A DNA stretch of 64,000 nt from an uncultured Bacteroidales bacterium (GTDB taxonomy: Bacteria; Bacteroidota; Bacteroidia; Bacteroidales; Paludibacteraceae). Shown here in pieces: positions 16,313 through 25,895 of this stretch. Each line of letters begins with the position of its first letter. Positions within the stretch are counted from its first letter, which is position 1. The notes under the pieces are model-generated. The model saw only the letters and a list, made by a program, of their open reading frames with translations, was not told the DNA's origin and made no database searches. The translations under genes and the position numbers were made by a program. The stretch covers positions 1 to 64,000 of the forward strand of contig CACWZZ010000001.1 of assembly GCA_902765485.1 (NCBI GenBank), in the 5' to 3' direction.

Positions 16313-18298
16313 ATGTACCGGCAATTAACAAGCGCAGAGATCGCTCAATTGGAGGCACAGGGTTGTAGTGCGGAGAATTGGGCAGAGGTGGAAGTGGCGC
16401 AGGAGTTCGATCCGCGCTACGTCCGCAATACGCGTTTCTCCGGCCATAACCGGCTGGGTGTGTTCCGTCGAGAGATAGAGATGCCCGGCGGGCTGAAAGT
16501 GCATTCGGGTATCTACAATGCTACGCTGCATAACTGCGAAGTGGGTGACGATGCACACCTGTATAACATCCACAATTATATCGCGAATTATCGCATCGGA
16601 CGCGAGACCTGTATTGAGAATGTGAATGCGATCCTGGTGGATGGCAAGACGACGTTCGGCAACGGTGTGCGCGTGCCGGTGATGAACGAAGGCGGCGGTC
16701 GTGAGATACCTATTTTCAATGAGTTAAGCGCCAGTTTGGCATATATCCTGACGCTCTATCGCCACCGTCCGAAGATGATTCGCGAGGTGGAGCGGCTGAT
16801 CGATGCGTACGCGGAGACCCAGGCTTCCGAAGTGGGCTATATAGGCGACCACGTGCGGATCCTGAACTGCGGTTCGATCAAGAATGTGAAAGTGGGTGAT
16901 TATGCCGAACTGACGGGCGTGAGCCGACTGAAAAACGGTACGATCAATTCCAATGAGTATGCTCCTGTTCGTTTGGGCAGCGGTGTAAAATGTGTGGATT
17001 TTATCATCGCTTCGGGTGTCGAGATCGGCGACAGTACGCTGGTGGACAAATGTTTCGTGGGGCAGGGTTGTGTCTTTGATAAACACTATTCCGCAGGTGA
17101 GAGTTTGTTCTTTAGCAACTGCCAGGGAATGCACGGCGAAGCGTGTGCCATCTTCGCGGGTCCTTATACCGTGACCCACCATAAGAGTACGCTGCTGATT
17201 GCAGGTATGTTCTCGTTCCTGAACGCGGGATCGGGATCGAACCAGAGCAATCACATGTACAAACTGGGTCCGATTCATCAAGGTATCGCGGAGCGCGGCG
17301 CGAAGACGACCAGCGACAGTTACCTGCTGTGGCCCAGCAAGATCGGCGCGTTCAGTCTGGTGATGGGTCGTCATACCCATCATGCGGACACGTCCGAACT
17401 GCCGTTCTCGTATCTGATTGAGAATAACTCGGAGAGTTACCTGGTACCGGGAGCGAACCTGCGTACAGTGGGCACGATCCGCGATGCGCAGAAATGGCCG
17501 AAGCGCGACAATCGCAAAGACCCGCATCGCTTGGACCAGATCAATTTCAACCTGCTGAGTCCCTATACGGTGCAGAAGATGTGGCGGGGACGCGAAGTGC
17601 TGAACGAACTGCAGGCGCTGAGCGGTGAGAACACGGAAGTGTACGGTTATCGGAACTGCAAGATCCGCAACTCATCGCTGCGTCACGGGCGCGAACTCTA
17701 TACAATCGGTATTCAGAAATTCTTGGGCAACAGCCTGATCAGCCGTCTGGAGAAGACAGAGTGGCATACCCTCGCAGAGATGCGTGCGGCGCTTCGTCCT
17801 GACAGCACAACGGGTTCCGGCGACTGGGTCGATCTGGCGGGTCTGATTGCGCCGAAGAGCGAAGTGAGCCGACTCCTGAACGACATAGAGAAAGGTGGTC
17901 TGACGTTGGAAGATATTCAGGCGCGTCTGGTGCAACTGCACGCCAACTACTATTCGTACGAATGGACTTGGGCGCTGGAGAAACTGGAGCAAGTATGGGG
18001 TTGCAGCGTAGAAGAAGTGTCTCTGGAGCAAATCTGTATGACCGTCAACCAATGGTTGGAGGCTGTGGTGAACCTCGACCACATGGTGTATGACGACGCA
18101 CGGAAAGAGTTCGACCTGAACAGCCAGACGGGCTTTGGCGTGGACGGCGACCGCGAACAAGCGGAAGCCGACTTCGAAGAAGTGCGCGGTAGTTTTGAGT
18201 CCAATTCGTTCGTCAAAGCCGTACTGGAGCACATCGAGCGCAAGACGGCATTGGGAAAGAAGATGTTGGAGAGACTGTCTGCTGTGAATTGTAAATAG
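16313..18298 (+). CDS. DUF4954 family protein (left-handed beta-helix)
   Basis: 661 residues. Hexapeptide-like turns (GIYNATLHNCEVGDDAHLYNI, NCGSIKNVKVGDYAELTGV, VEIGDSTLVDKCFVGQGC) indicate a left-handed beta-helix as in sugar acyl- and nucleotidyltransferases. The length and N-terminal sequence fit DUF4954, which is widespread in Bacteroidota and has no known activity. It is probably cotranscribed with dnaN (1-base gap) and rnz (9-base gap). Its stop codon lies within an AATTGTAAAT word repeat (18284-18310). Confidence 0.85.
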   Translation: MYRQLTSAEIAQLEAQGCSAENWAEVEVAQEFDPRYVRNTRFSGHNRLGVFRREIEMPGGLKVHSGIYNATLHNCEVGDDAHLYNIHNYIANYRIGRETCIENVNAILVDGKTTFGNGVRVPVMNEGGGREIPIFNELSASLAYILTLYRHRPKMIREVERLIDAYAETQASEVGYIGDHVRILNCGSIKNVKVGDYAELTGVSRLKNGTINSNEYAPVRLGSGVKCVDFIIASGVEIGDSTLVDKCFVGQGCVFDKHYSAGESLFFSNCQGMHGEACAIFAGPYTVTHHKSTLLIAGMFSFLNAGSGSNQSNHMYKLGPIHQGIAERGAKTTSDSYLLWPSKIGAFSLVMGRHTHHADTSELPFSYLIENNSESYLVPGANLRTVGTIRDAQKWPKRDNRKDPHRLDQINFNLLSPYTVQKMWRGREVLNELQALSGENTEVYGYRNCKIRNSSLRHGRELYTIGIQKFLGNSLISRLEKTEWHTLAEMRAALRPDSTTGSGDWVDLAGLIAPKSEVSRLLNDIEKGGLTLEDIQARLVQLHANYYSYEWTWALEKLEQVWGCSVEEVSLEQICMTVNQWLEAVVNLDHMVYDDARKEFDLNSQTGFGVDGDREQAEADFEEVRGSFESNSFVKAVLEHIERKTALGKKMLERLSAVNCK

Positions 18299-18307
18299 TA
18301 AATTGTA

Positions 18308-19117
18308 GTGAGCGAAGCGAAACTGACCATATTAGGTTGCGGTAGCGCCAAACCGACCAAGACCACTTCCCCTTCGGGGCAGTGGCTGGAGATGTGCGAC
18401 AAGTCGTTCTTGATCGACTGCGGCGAAGGTGTGCTGCTGACGATGCAGAGACTGGGGCTGCGGACGGGACGGTTGTATAATATCTTCATCTCCCATCTGC
18501 ACGGCGACCATTGTTTCGGCTTGATAGGTTTGTTGACGACGCTCGGAATGCTCAAACGAACCCAGCCGATGCACATCTACGCGCACCCGGATCTGGAGAA
18601 ACTGCTGACGCCGCTGCTGGATTACCACGCCAACGATCGGCAGTATGAGATTGTATTTCATCCGATTAACCCGCGTAAGAACGAAGTGATCTACGAGGAT
18701 CGCACGATCTCCGTGGAGACCATTCCGCTCAAGCACAGCGTGCCGACCTGCGGCTTCCTTTTTAAAGAGACGCGGCGCAAACAGAATGAGGACGGTTCGT
18801 TCTACTACGTGACGCGCAAACGCTATGCGTACTGCTCGGACACCATGTACAGCGAGAAGATCGTGCCGATCATCGAAGGCGTGGAGACGCTTTACCACGA
18901 ATCGACATTCCTCAATGAGATGGTGGCGCGCAGCAAGGAAGTGATGCACTCCACGGCAGAACAAGCGGCAAAGATCGCTTCGCTGGCGAAAGCGGGCAAG
19001 TTGATTTTGGGACATTATTCAGCTCGTGTGGAGGACCACAGTTTGTTCCTTCAGGAAGCCAAACCGGTATTCGAAAACACGATCCTGGCAGAGGAGAATG
19101 ATGTAATTGAATTATAA
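18308..19117 (+). CDS. rnz: Ribonuclease Z
   Basis: 269 residues. Metallo-beta-lactamase fold endonuclease that trims tRNA 3' ends. The zinc motif SHLHGDH and the downstream YCSDTMY and HYSAR elements are present. The GTG at 18308 is used because LTILGCGSAKP follows at once and no ATG is available; the GTG is part of a word repeat. It is shorter than the roughly 300 residues usual for the family, with losses in loops rather than the core. Confidence 0.88.
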   Translation: MSEAKLTILGCGSAKPTKTTSPSGQWLEMCDKSFLIDCGEGVLLTMQRLGLRTGRLYNIFISHLHGDHCFGLIGLLTTLGMLKRTQPMHIYAHPDLEKLLTPLLDYHANDRQYEIVFHPINPRKNEVIYEDRTISVETIPLKHSVPTCGFLFKETRRKQNEDGSFYYVTRKRYAYCSDTMYSEKIVPIIEGVETLYHESTFLNEMVARSKEVMHSTAEQAAKIASLAKAGKLILGHYSARVEDHSLFLQEAKPVFENTILAEENDVIEL

Positions 19118-19131
19118 ATCATCAATCACTA

Positions 19132-20493
19132 ATGGCAAAAGCAACGATCCAATATGTATGTTCGTCCTGCGGCGCAAAAGCTCCGCAGATGCTGGGTCGT
19201 TGCCCGGTCTGCGGCGAATGGGGCACCTACGAAGAGGAGATGGTGCAAAGCCGTCAGTCATCAGCTGTCAGCCGTCAGTTATCGGCATCGAGTGCCAAAC
19301 CGCAGCGGCTGCAGGAAGTGAAGGCGTCCGAAGAGATGCGGATCGACATGCATAACGGCGAACTGAACCGTGTCTTGGGAGGAGGACTGGTGCCGGGTAG
19401 TCTGGTGCTGCTGGGTGGCGAACCGGGTATCGGCAAATCGACGCTGGCGCTGCAAGTACTGATGCAGCAAGGGGAGCGGAAGACTTTCTATGCTTCTGGC
19501 GAAGAGAGCGTGCGCCAATTGAAACTGCGCGCAGAGCGGCTGGCAGGCAATGCGGAGAACCTCTATATATCCTCCGAGACTTCGCTGGAGCGGATATTGG
19601 ACCAAGTGAAAGAACTGGAGCCGGAGGTCGTAGTGATTGATTCGATTCAGACCATCGGAACAGAGGCAATAGAAGCGTCTATCGGTTCGTTGAGCCAGGT
19701 GCGCGAATGTGCCGCGCGGATCATGGAGTTCGCCAAGACGCGCAATATACCGTTCTTCATCATCGGACATATTAATAAGGAAGGTTCGCTCGCGGGACCG
19801 AAAGTGCTGGAACATATAGTGGACACCGTGCTGCAGTTCGAGGGTGACCAACACTATATGTACCGCATCCTGCGTGCGCAGAAGAACCGTTTCGGCTCGA
19901 CCTCCGAACTGGGCATCTATGAGATGCGTGCGGACGGTCTGCGCGAGGTGAGCAACCCTTCCGAACTGCTGCTCTCTACGGCGCGCGAAGGACTGTCGGG
20001 CATCGCGATTGCCGCGGCTGTCGAAGGAGTAAGACCATTCCTGATCGAAGTGCAAGCACTCGTCTCGTCTGCCGCTTACGGCACGCCGCAACGCTCTTCC
20101 ACGGGCTTCGACGGACGGAGACTGAATATGTTGCTGGCGGTATTGGAGAAACGGGTGGGATTCAAACTGCTGCAAAAAGATGTGTTCCTCAATATAGCCG
20201 GCGGACTGCGTGTCCAAGACCCGGCCATCGATCTGGCGATCATGGCGGCTGTGTTGAGCAGTAACATGGACATCGCTTTGGATGCAGGCACTTGCCTCTG
20301 CGGCGAAGTGGGTTTGGCGGGCGAGATTCGGCCTGTGACCAGACTGGAGCAGCGAATCACCGAGGCGCAGAAACTGGGATTCAAACGGATCCTCATTCCC
20401 GCGGAGCAGAAAGTGGACGCAAAGCGGTTTACGATTGAACTTGTGCCGGTGAAGAAAGTAGCAGATGCTTTCCGGACATTAATTAAGAGTTGA
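19132..20493 (+). CDS. radA: DNA repair protein RadA
   Basis: 453 residues. Zinc finger Cys10, Cys13, Cys24 and Cys27, Walker A GGEPGIGKST (95-104), Walker B VVVID (166-170), the RadA-specific KNRFG (251-255), and a Lon-protease-like C-terminal domain. It drives branch migration in recombination. Residues about 40-57 (SRQSSAVSRQLSASSAK) come from GTCAGCCGTCAG-type word repeats (19250-19286) inserted between zinc finger and ATPase. Its start is preceded by ATCATCAATCACTAATGG, also a word-repeat type sequence. Confidence 0.94.
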   Translation: MAKATIQYVCSSCGAKAPQMLGRCPVCGEWGTYEEEMVQSRQSSAVSRQLSASSAKPQRLQEVKASEEMRIDMHNGELNRVLGGGLVPGSLVLLGGEPGIGKSTLALQVLMQQGERKTFYASGEESVRQLKLRAERLAGNAENLYISSETSLERILDQVKELEPEVVVIDSIQTIGTEAIEASIGSLSQVRECAARIMEFAKTRNIPFFIIGHINKEGSLAGPKVLEHIVDTVLQFEGDQHYMYRILRAQKNRFGSTSELGIYEMRADGLREVSNPSELLLSTAREGLSGIAIAAAVEGVRPFLIEVQALVSSAAYGTPQRSSTGFDGRRLNMLLAVLEKRVGFKLLQKDVFLNIAGGLRVQDPAIDLAIMAAVLSSNMDIALDAGTCLCGEVGLAGEIRPVTRLEQRITEAQKLGFKRILIPAEQKVDAKRFTIELVPVKKVADAFRTLIKS

Positions 20494-20496
20494 GAA

Positions 20497-21201
20497 TTGA
20501 AAAATCATATCAAACATATAGGAATAGTAGTGGCATTGTTTTTGTGCATGGGGCTTAGTGCTTTTGCGCAAGGCGAGCCATATCTATGCGAAATCGGTCT
20601 GCAGGGCGGAGCGGGGTACTATGTGGGGGACGCAACACCGCATATATTCATGAACCCGCGCGAGGCGTACGGTGTACATTTCCGGTATAAGTTCACCAAA
20701 CGCTGGGCGTTGCAGGCGAAGGTCTCCGGCCAGCGTATAACCGGGCATGACTACACCATCCGCGGCGAGCGGCTGGATACCAAATGGCAGAACCAACTGA
20801 TCAATGTGGATCTGATGGCGGAGTTTAATTTCTTCCGTTTCGGTTCCGCGAACCGGTATGACAAGCGCATAAAGCCTTATACGCCGTATATTTTCCTCGG
20901 AGTGGGAGCCGGCATCTATGGCGCGAACGGAGAGAACAAACCGATCTTCAACCATGTGGCGGCTTATATCCCGCTGGGTATCGGTTTTAAATGGAAATTT
21001 CATGACTGCGTGGGGCTGAACATAGCCTGGCAGCATAATATATACATGGCGGACAATTTGGAGAGCCGCGATGCGCTGGATAATAAACACCAGATGAACG
21101 GTTGGAACTGGATGAACTGCGACCTGACGGGTATGTTCACCGCAGGCATCGTCTTTGAGTTCGCCAGAGCGAAGAAACCGTGTAGAATATGTAATTTTTA
21201 G
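20497..21201 (+). CDS. DUF6089-type outer-membrane beta-barrel protein
   Basis: 234 residues from TTG at 20497; the signal peptide begins at once ([17 protein letters not shown], ending SAFAQ). The start codon lies in a GAGTTGAGAATTGA word repeat. The rest has alternating strands, and many Gly, Tyr and Trp, as in small barrels that lie beside bamA in Bacteroidales. The gap to radA is 3 bases and to uppS 8 bases. Function unknown; envelope biogenesis is suggested only by the neighbours. Confidence 0.7.
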   Translation: MKNHIKHIGIVVALFLCMGLSAFAQGEPYLCEIGLQGGAGYYVGDATPHIFMNPREAYGVHFRYKFTKRWALQAKVSGQRITGHDYTIRGERLDTKWQNQLINVDLMAEFNFFRFGSANRYDKRIKPYTPYIFLGVGAGIYGANGENKPIFNHVAAYIPLGIGFKWKFHDCVGLNIAWQHNIYMADNLESRDALDNKHQMNGWNWMNCDLTGMFTAGIVFEFARAKKPCRICNF

Positions 21202-21209
21202 TTGAGAAG

Positions 21210-21953
21210 ATGGACTACAAATCGCAAATAGACAAAGAGCGTTTGCCGCGGCATATAGCGATCATAATGGATGGCAACGGCAGATGGGCAAAGAAACAAG
21301 GGCTGGCGCGAATGTTCGGGCATAGACAGGGGGTCGAAACCGTGCATAATATCACCGTCGCAGCTACCCAATTAGGGATTGAGTATCTCACGCTTTATAC
21401 CTTCTCTACCGAGAACTGGAACCGTCCGAAAGAGGAGGTGGATGCGCTGATGACCCTGCTGGTGGATACGATCGCCAAAGAGACTCCGACGCTGATGGAG
21501 AACAACGTGCGGCTGGAGACAATCGGCGATATCGACCGTCTGCCGGAAGGCACGAAGCAGAAATTCCTCGGTTGCATCGAGCAAACGAGTCATAATACAG
21601 GGCTGACCATGGTGCTGGCGCTCAGTTATTCGGCGCGATGGGAGATCACCGAAGCAATGCGCGAAGCGGTGCGCCGGGCGCAGAACGGCGAACTGCGGGC
21701 GGAGGAAGTGAACGAACAGTTGGTCAGTTCGCTCATGACGACCGCTGCGATCCCTGATCCGGATCTGTTGATCCGAACCAGCGGAGAATATCGTATCAGC
21801 AATTTCCTGCTCTGGCAACTGGCGTACAGCGAGTTGTATTTCTCCGACTGCCTCTGGCCTGAGTTTACCGAGGAAGAACTATACAAAGCGATCGTGGATT
21901 ACCAGAAACGCGAAAGACGATTTGGCAAGACCAGTGAGCAAGTGAAGAATTAA
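21210..21953 (+). CDS. uppS: Isoprenyl transferase (undecaprenyl diphosphate synthase)
   Basis: 247 residues. The cis-prenyltransferase signatures are complete: [17 protein letters not shown] (Asp21), [20 protein letters not shown] and [23 protein letters not shown]. It makes the C55 lipid carrier for cell wall and O-antigen sugars. It lies in the run leading to bamA, a common Bacteroidota order. Confidence 0.94.
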   Translation: MDYKSQIDKERLPRHIAIIMDGNGRWAKKQGLARMFGHRQGVETVHNITVAATQLGIEYLTLYTFSTENWNRPKEEVDALMTLLVDTIAKETPTLMENNVRLETIGDIDRLPEGTKQKFLGCIEQTSHNTGLTMVLALSYSARWEITEAMREAVRRAQNGELRAEEVNEQLVSSLMTTAAIPDPDLLIRTSGEYRISNFLLWQLAYSELYFSDCLWPEFTEEELYKAIVDYQKRERRFGKTSEQVKN

Positions 21954-21966
21954 AATTTGAAGAGCA

Positions 21967-24552
21967 TTGCGTAGATTAATCTATATATTGTTTGCGGTCT
22001 TGCTATCTGTGCCGATCTTTGCCCAGAGCGACAGCGTCGCTGTGCAGGAGATCGAATATGGCATGTCGCGTAAGACGTACGAGATAGCCGGAATCGCCGT
22101 GGAAGGAGCGGATAGCTATGAGGACTTCGTTCTCATCGGCTTCTCCGGTTTGGCGGTGGGCGATAAAATTGAAGTGCCGGGAGACCAGATTACCAAAGCC
22201 ATCAAACGCTTCTGGAAGCAAGGTCTGTTCTCCAATGTCAAGATCAAAGCCAGCAAAATCGAGGGCAACAAGATCTGGCTGGTGATCGAACTCGAGCAGC
22301 GTCCGCGTATCAGCGAAGTGCGGTACGAAGGTATGAAGAAAAGCGAACGCGAGGATGTCGAGGTGAAGACCGGTATCCGTCAGGGTTCGCAGATGACACC
22401 GAACTTGGAGGATCATGCCAAGACGGTGATTAAGAAATATTTCGCTGAGAAAGGTTTCCACAATACCGAGGTGCATGTCATCCAACGCAACGACCCCGAC
22501 CATCCGGGGTATGTCCGCGTGCTCGTGGCGGTGGATAAGAAGACAAAGACCAAAGTGGGGAAAATCTATATCACCGGCAACCACGCTTTGACCCACCGCC
22601 AGATCAACAAGGCGATGAAAAAGACCAACGACAACGACATCATCAACCTTTTCCGAACTAAGAAATTCGTTACCGAAGAGTACGAAAAAGACAAGTTGGC
22701 GGTGATCGAGAAATACAACGAATACGGTTATCGCGATGCCTATATCGTGGCGGATTCCGTAGTGCCGAACCCCGAAGATCCCTCGCGCGTGGACGTCTAT
22801 ATGACCATCAGCGAAGGAGACAAATACTATATCCGTTCGGTCAAATGGGTGGGAAATACCGTCTATCCGTACGAACTGCTGGATGCCACGCTGGGCGTCA
22901 AACCGGGCGATGTCTATAACCTCAAGACCCTCAACGACCGTCTGACCAACGACGACGATGCGGTCAGCAAGTTATATACCGACCGCGGATACCTGTTCTT
23001 CAACGTTGAGCCGGTCGAGGTGAACGTGGAGAACGACTCAATCGACTTCGAGATGCGAATGTACGAAGGCAAACCGGCGACCATCAATAATATTAAAATA
23101 GTAGGAAACACGCGCGTGTACGAGCACGTCGTGCGCCGCGAGTTATATACCAAGCCGGGTCAGCTATACAGCCAGTCGGATATTATGCGTTCGCTACGTG
23201 AGTTGGCGCAGATGGGACATTTCGACCAAGAGAAACTCGTGCCCGACATCCAGCCGAATCCGGAGGAAGGAACGGTGGATATTACCTACCAACTAGAGAC
23301 CAAATCGTCTGACCAGATCGAGTTCTCGCTCGGTTGGGGTGCTACCGGTCTTGTGGGCTCGTTGGGACTCAAGTTTACCAACTTTGCGATCCAGAACCTC
23401 TTCAACAAGAAAGCCTACCGCATTGTGCCGCAGGGCGAGGGACAAACCTTCTCTATTAACGCGCGCACGAACGGTATATATTATACGTCCGCGTCCATCT
23501 CCTTCTTGGAGCCGTGGCTCGGCGGTAAGCGACCGAACAGCCTCTCCGCAAGTATCTATTTCGCGAACCAAACGGGGTATTCGAGCCGGTACCAGAAGGC
23601 CTACCAAAACCTCTATAACACCTATTCGAACTATTACTACTACTCCGGCAACAGCAATTATTACCAGCAGCTGGCGGAGAGCGAGGCGGATAAAGATAAA
23701 TACCTCCGTACGCTCGGTGTCTCCATCGGTTATGGTAAACGTCTGCGCTGGCCCGACGACTACTTCACTTTCTATGGCGAGTTGAGTTACCAGATGTATA
23801 TGATGAAAGACTGGCCCTATTTGCTGATTTCGGATGGCACGAGCCATAACTTGGCGCTGAACCTCCAAATCTCGCGCTCGTCTATCGATAACCCGATCTA
23901 TACACGCCGCGGAAGCCAGTTCACCATCGGTCTGAAGATCACACCGCCGTGGTCGCTCTTCAGCGGTAAAGACTACAGCCAGTTATCTACTTCGGAGAAA
24001 TACCATATGATCGAGTATCATAAATGGAAATTCTCCGGCAAGGTCTTCACGCCGCTGACCAGGGACGGCAAACTGGTCCTCATGACCCGCGCCGAGTTCG
24101 GTTATCTGGGACATTATAACATCAATGCCAAATCGCCGTTTGAGTCCTTCTATATGGGTGGCGACGGTATGTCGGCGTACACCAGTTATTCCACCGAATA
24201 TGTCTCTATGCGTGGTTACTCATCCGGTTCGTTGACCCCGTACGATGTGACCACCGGACGTAACATGGGTTACCTCTATAATAAATTCACAATGGAGCTC
24301 CGATACCCGATTTCGCTGGAGCAGAACGCCACGATTTGGGCGCACGCCTTTGTGGAGGCGGGTAACTGCTTCTCGAATATTCAGGAGTACAATCCCTTTA
24401 ACCTCAAGCGTTCAGCCGGTGTCGGAGTGCGTATCTTCCTCCCGATGTTCGGTCTGCTCGGTATCGACTGGGGTTGGGGATTCGACGAAATCAACGGCTC
24501 CAAGCAGTACGGCGGTAGCCAGTTCCACTTCGTCCTCGGACAAGAATTATAA
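21967..24552 (+). CDS. bamA: Outer-membrane protein assembly factor BamA
   Basis: 861 residues from TTG (21967), chosen because the signal peptide (RRLIYILFAVLLSVPIFAQ) follows at once. About five POTRA repeats (to about residue 430), then a 16-strand Omp85 barrel with the VRGF-equivalent SMRGYSSGS near residue 750 and the ending SQFHFVLGQEL. It folds and inserts outer-membrane proteins. uppS ends 13 bases upstream; two OmpH-like chaperones follow, as in many Bacteroidota. Confidence 0.93.
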   Translation: MRRLIYILFAVLLSVPIFAQSDSVAVQEIEYGMSRKTYEIAGIAVEGADSYEDFVLIGFSGLAVGDKIEVPGDQITKAIKRFWKQGLFSNVKIKASKIEGNKIWLVIELEQRPRISEVRYEGMKKSEREDVEVKTGIRQGSQMTPNLEDHAKTVIKKYFAEKGFHNTEVHVIQRNDPDHPGYVRVLVAVDKKTKTKVGKIYITGNHALTHRQINKAMKKTNDNDIINLFRTKKFVTEEYEKDKLAVIEKYNEYGYRDAYIVADSVVPNPEDPSRVDVYMTISEGDKYYIRSVKWVGNTVYPYELLDATLGVKPGDVYNLKTLNDRLTNDDDAVSKLYTDRGYLFFNVEPVEVNVENDSIDFEMRMYEGKPATINNIKIVGNTRVYEHVVRRELYTKPGQLYSQSDIMRSLRELAQMGHFDQEKLVPDIQPNPEEGTVDITYQLETKSSDQIEFSLGWGATGLVGSLGLKFTNFAIQNLFNKKAYRIVPQGEGQTFSINARTNGIYYTSASISFLEPWLGGKRPNSLSASIYFANQTGYSSRYQKAYQNLYNTYSNYYYYSGNSNYYQQLAESEADKDKYLRTLGVSIGYGKRLRWPDDYFTFYGELSYQMYMMKDWPYLLISDGTSHNLALNLQISRSSIDNPIYTRRGSQFTIGLKITPPWSLFSGKDYSQLSTSEKYHMIEYHKWKFSGKVFTPLTRDGKLVLMTRAEFGYLGHYNINAKSPFESFYMGGDGMSAYTSYSTEYVSMRGYSSGSLTPYDVTTGRNMGYLYNKFTMELRYPISLEQNATIWAHAFVEAGNCFSNIQEYNPFNLKRSAGVGVRIFLPMFGLLGIDWGWGFDEINGSKQYGGSQFHFVLGQEL

Positions 24553-24594
24553 AACTAGTAAAACTAGATAAACTAGTTCGACTAGTTAAACTAT
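24549..24594. repeat. CTAGT word repeat between bamA and ompH
   Basis: Five units of AAACTAGT-like words directly after the bamA stop. The same word family recurs at 52787-52818, at 60043-60076 and in frame at 8288-8338. Confidence 0.75.
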
Positions 24595-24610
24595 AAAACA
24601 CCAGACAACA

Positions 24611-25147
24611 ATGAAAAAATTATCAATTCTCAATTATCAATTCTCAATTATAATTGCCGCTCTGCTCCTCTCTGGCACGGCTTTTGCTAAGGATCAATCG
24701 ATCGCGTATATTGACATGGCATATATCCTCAAAAACCTGCCGCAGTACGAGCAGGCGAACGAGCAACTGACGATGCTCTCCAAACGCTGGCAGAAAGAGG
24801 TGGATGCTGCTGCGCAGGAGGCACGCGTCATGACGACCAACTACCAGACGGAGCAGATCTTCCTCTCCGAAGCCATGAGACGCGAACGCGAACAGGAGAT
24901 AGTGAAGAAAGAGCAGGAGGTTCTGGAACTCAAGCGCAAGTATTTCGGACAGGAGGGCGAACTTTACAAGAAGCGCGAAGCGCTCATCAAACCCATACAG
25001 GACGAGATATACAATGCCATCCAAGACCTGGCGAACGAGAAACGAATTGACATCGTCAAAGACCGCTCCGCCGACCCGGCACTCATCTACATGTCCTCCA
25101 AACTGGACATCTCCGACCAAGTCCTCCAAAAATTAGGGGCAAAATAG
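24611..25147 (+). CDS. OmpH/Skp-like periplasmic chaperone, copy 1
   Basis: 178 residues. Signal peptide about 1-26, then a short strand (SIAYIDMAYILKNLP), the long coiled-coil tentacles rich in Glu, Lys and Gln, and a C-terminal strand (RIDIVKDRSADPALIYMS), the OmpH (Skp) layout. Skp holds unfolded outer-membrane proteins for BamA. The signal peptide's n- and h-region (SILNYQFSII) is encoded by TCAATTCTC word repeats (24619-24655), so a repeat has become part of an export signal. Confidence 0.85.
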   Translation: MKKLSILNYQFSIIIAALLLSGTAFAKDQSIAYIDMAYILKNLPQYEQANEQLTMLSKRWQKEVDAAAQEARVMTTNYQTEQIFLSEAMRREREQEIVKKEQEVLELKRKYFGQEGELYKKREALIKPIQDEIYNAIQDLANEKRIDIVKDRSADPALIYMSSKLDISDQVLQKLGAK

Positions 25148-25149
25148 GG

Positions 25150-25192
25150 TCAACCCCGACGGTCACCCGACGGTCAGCCGACGGTCGAACGG
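25150..25192. repeat. CGACGGTCA tandem word repeat
   Basis: Four imperfect CCGACGGTC units of about 10 bp between the two ompH-like genes. Confidence 0.75.
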
Positions 25193-25230
25193 GAAACAAC
25201 CGAGAAAATAACAACAAATAACTATAAAAA

Positions 25231-25722
25231 ATGAAGAAAATTATTATCACAATCCTGCTGGCTCTGCCGATGCTCGCCAGCGCACAGAAATTCGGTCACA
25301 TCAACACACAGGAGCTCTTCGCTCAGATGCCCGAAGTAGCACAAGTGAAACTGAAAATGGACACTATCAACTCGCAGTACGAGACCCAGTTGGCTTCCAT
25401 GAACGAGGAGATCCAAAAGAAGTATCAGGACTACCAGGCACAAGAAGCAACCATGGCGGACGCAATCAAACAAATCCGTCAGCAGGAACTGCAGGAGATG
25501 CAGCAGCGCATTCAGCTCTTCTATCAGACAGCAGAGCAGGATATCCAGAAAAAACAACAGGAGTTGCTGGCTCCGGTGCACGAGAAAATGACCAAGGCTA
25601 TCAAGGCTGTCGGGGAGCGCGAGGGATACACCTATATCTTCGACTCCGCCGCAATGGTACATATCGGCGCAGATGCAACCGACCTCATGCCAGCAGTTAA
25701 AAAAGAACTCGGAATTAAGTAA
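25231..25722 (+). CDS. OmpH/Skp-like periplasmic chaperone, copy 2
   Basis: 163 residues with a normal signal peptide (ending ASAQ), the FGHINTQELFAQMPE strand, Gln-rich coiled coil, and the end strand YTYIFDSAAMVHIGADATDL, all typical of OmpH. A pair of OmpH-like genes after bamA is common in Bacteroidales. The two copies differ enough that they may serve different clients. Confidence 0.87.
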   Translation: MKKIIITILLALPMLASAQKFGHINTQELFAQMPEVAQVKLKMDTINSQYETQLASMNEEIQKKYQDYQAQEATMADAIKQIRQQELQEMQQRIQLFYQTAEQDIQKKQQELLAPVHEKMTKAIKAVGEREGYTYIFDSAAMVHIGADATDLMPAVKKELGIK

Positions 25723-25755
25723 TTCTCAATTCTCAATTCTCAATTCTCAATTAAC
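25721..25755. repeat. TCAATTC word repeat
   Basis: Four AATTCTC units end one base before the ATG of the small gene at 25756. The same words occur in frame at 24619-24655 and 6500-6523. Confidence 0.75.
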
Positions 25756-25866
25756 ATGGCCGATGGCTACTTAGAATCCCACTATGCCGAATACGAAAAG
25801 AAAAAGGCAGAGTGGCTCAAGAAAAAGAAAAAATGGTCGTACCAAAAACCGACCAAGGATAACTGA
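25756..25866 (+). CDS. Very small basic protein (36 residues)
   Basis: The frame encodes MADGYLESHYAEYEKKK, then a Lys- and Trp-rich helix ending in KPTKDN. The composition looks like a real small helical protein, and similar tiny genes are common in Bacteroidales genomes. Function unknown. It lies between ompH copy 2 and the MFS gene without its own promoter. Confidence 0.55.
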   Translation: MADGYLESHYAEYEKKKAEWLKKKKKWSYQKPTKDN

Positions 25867-25895
25867 TTAGAATCTTCAAATTATCAAATCTTCAA

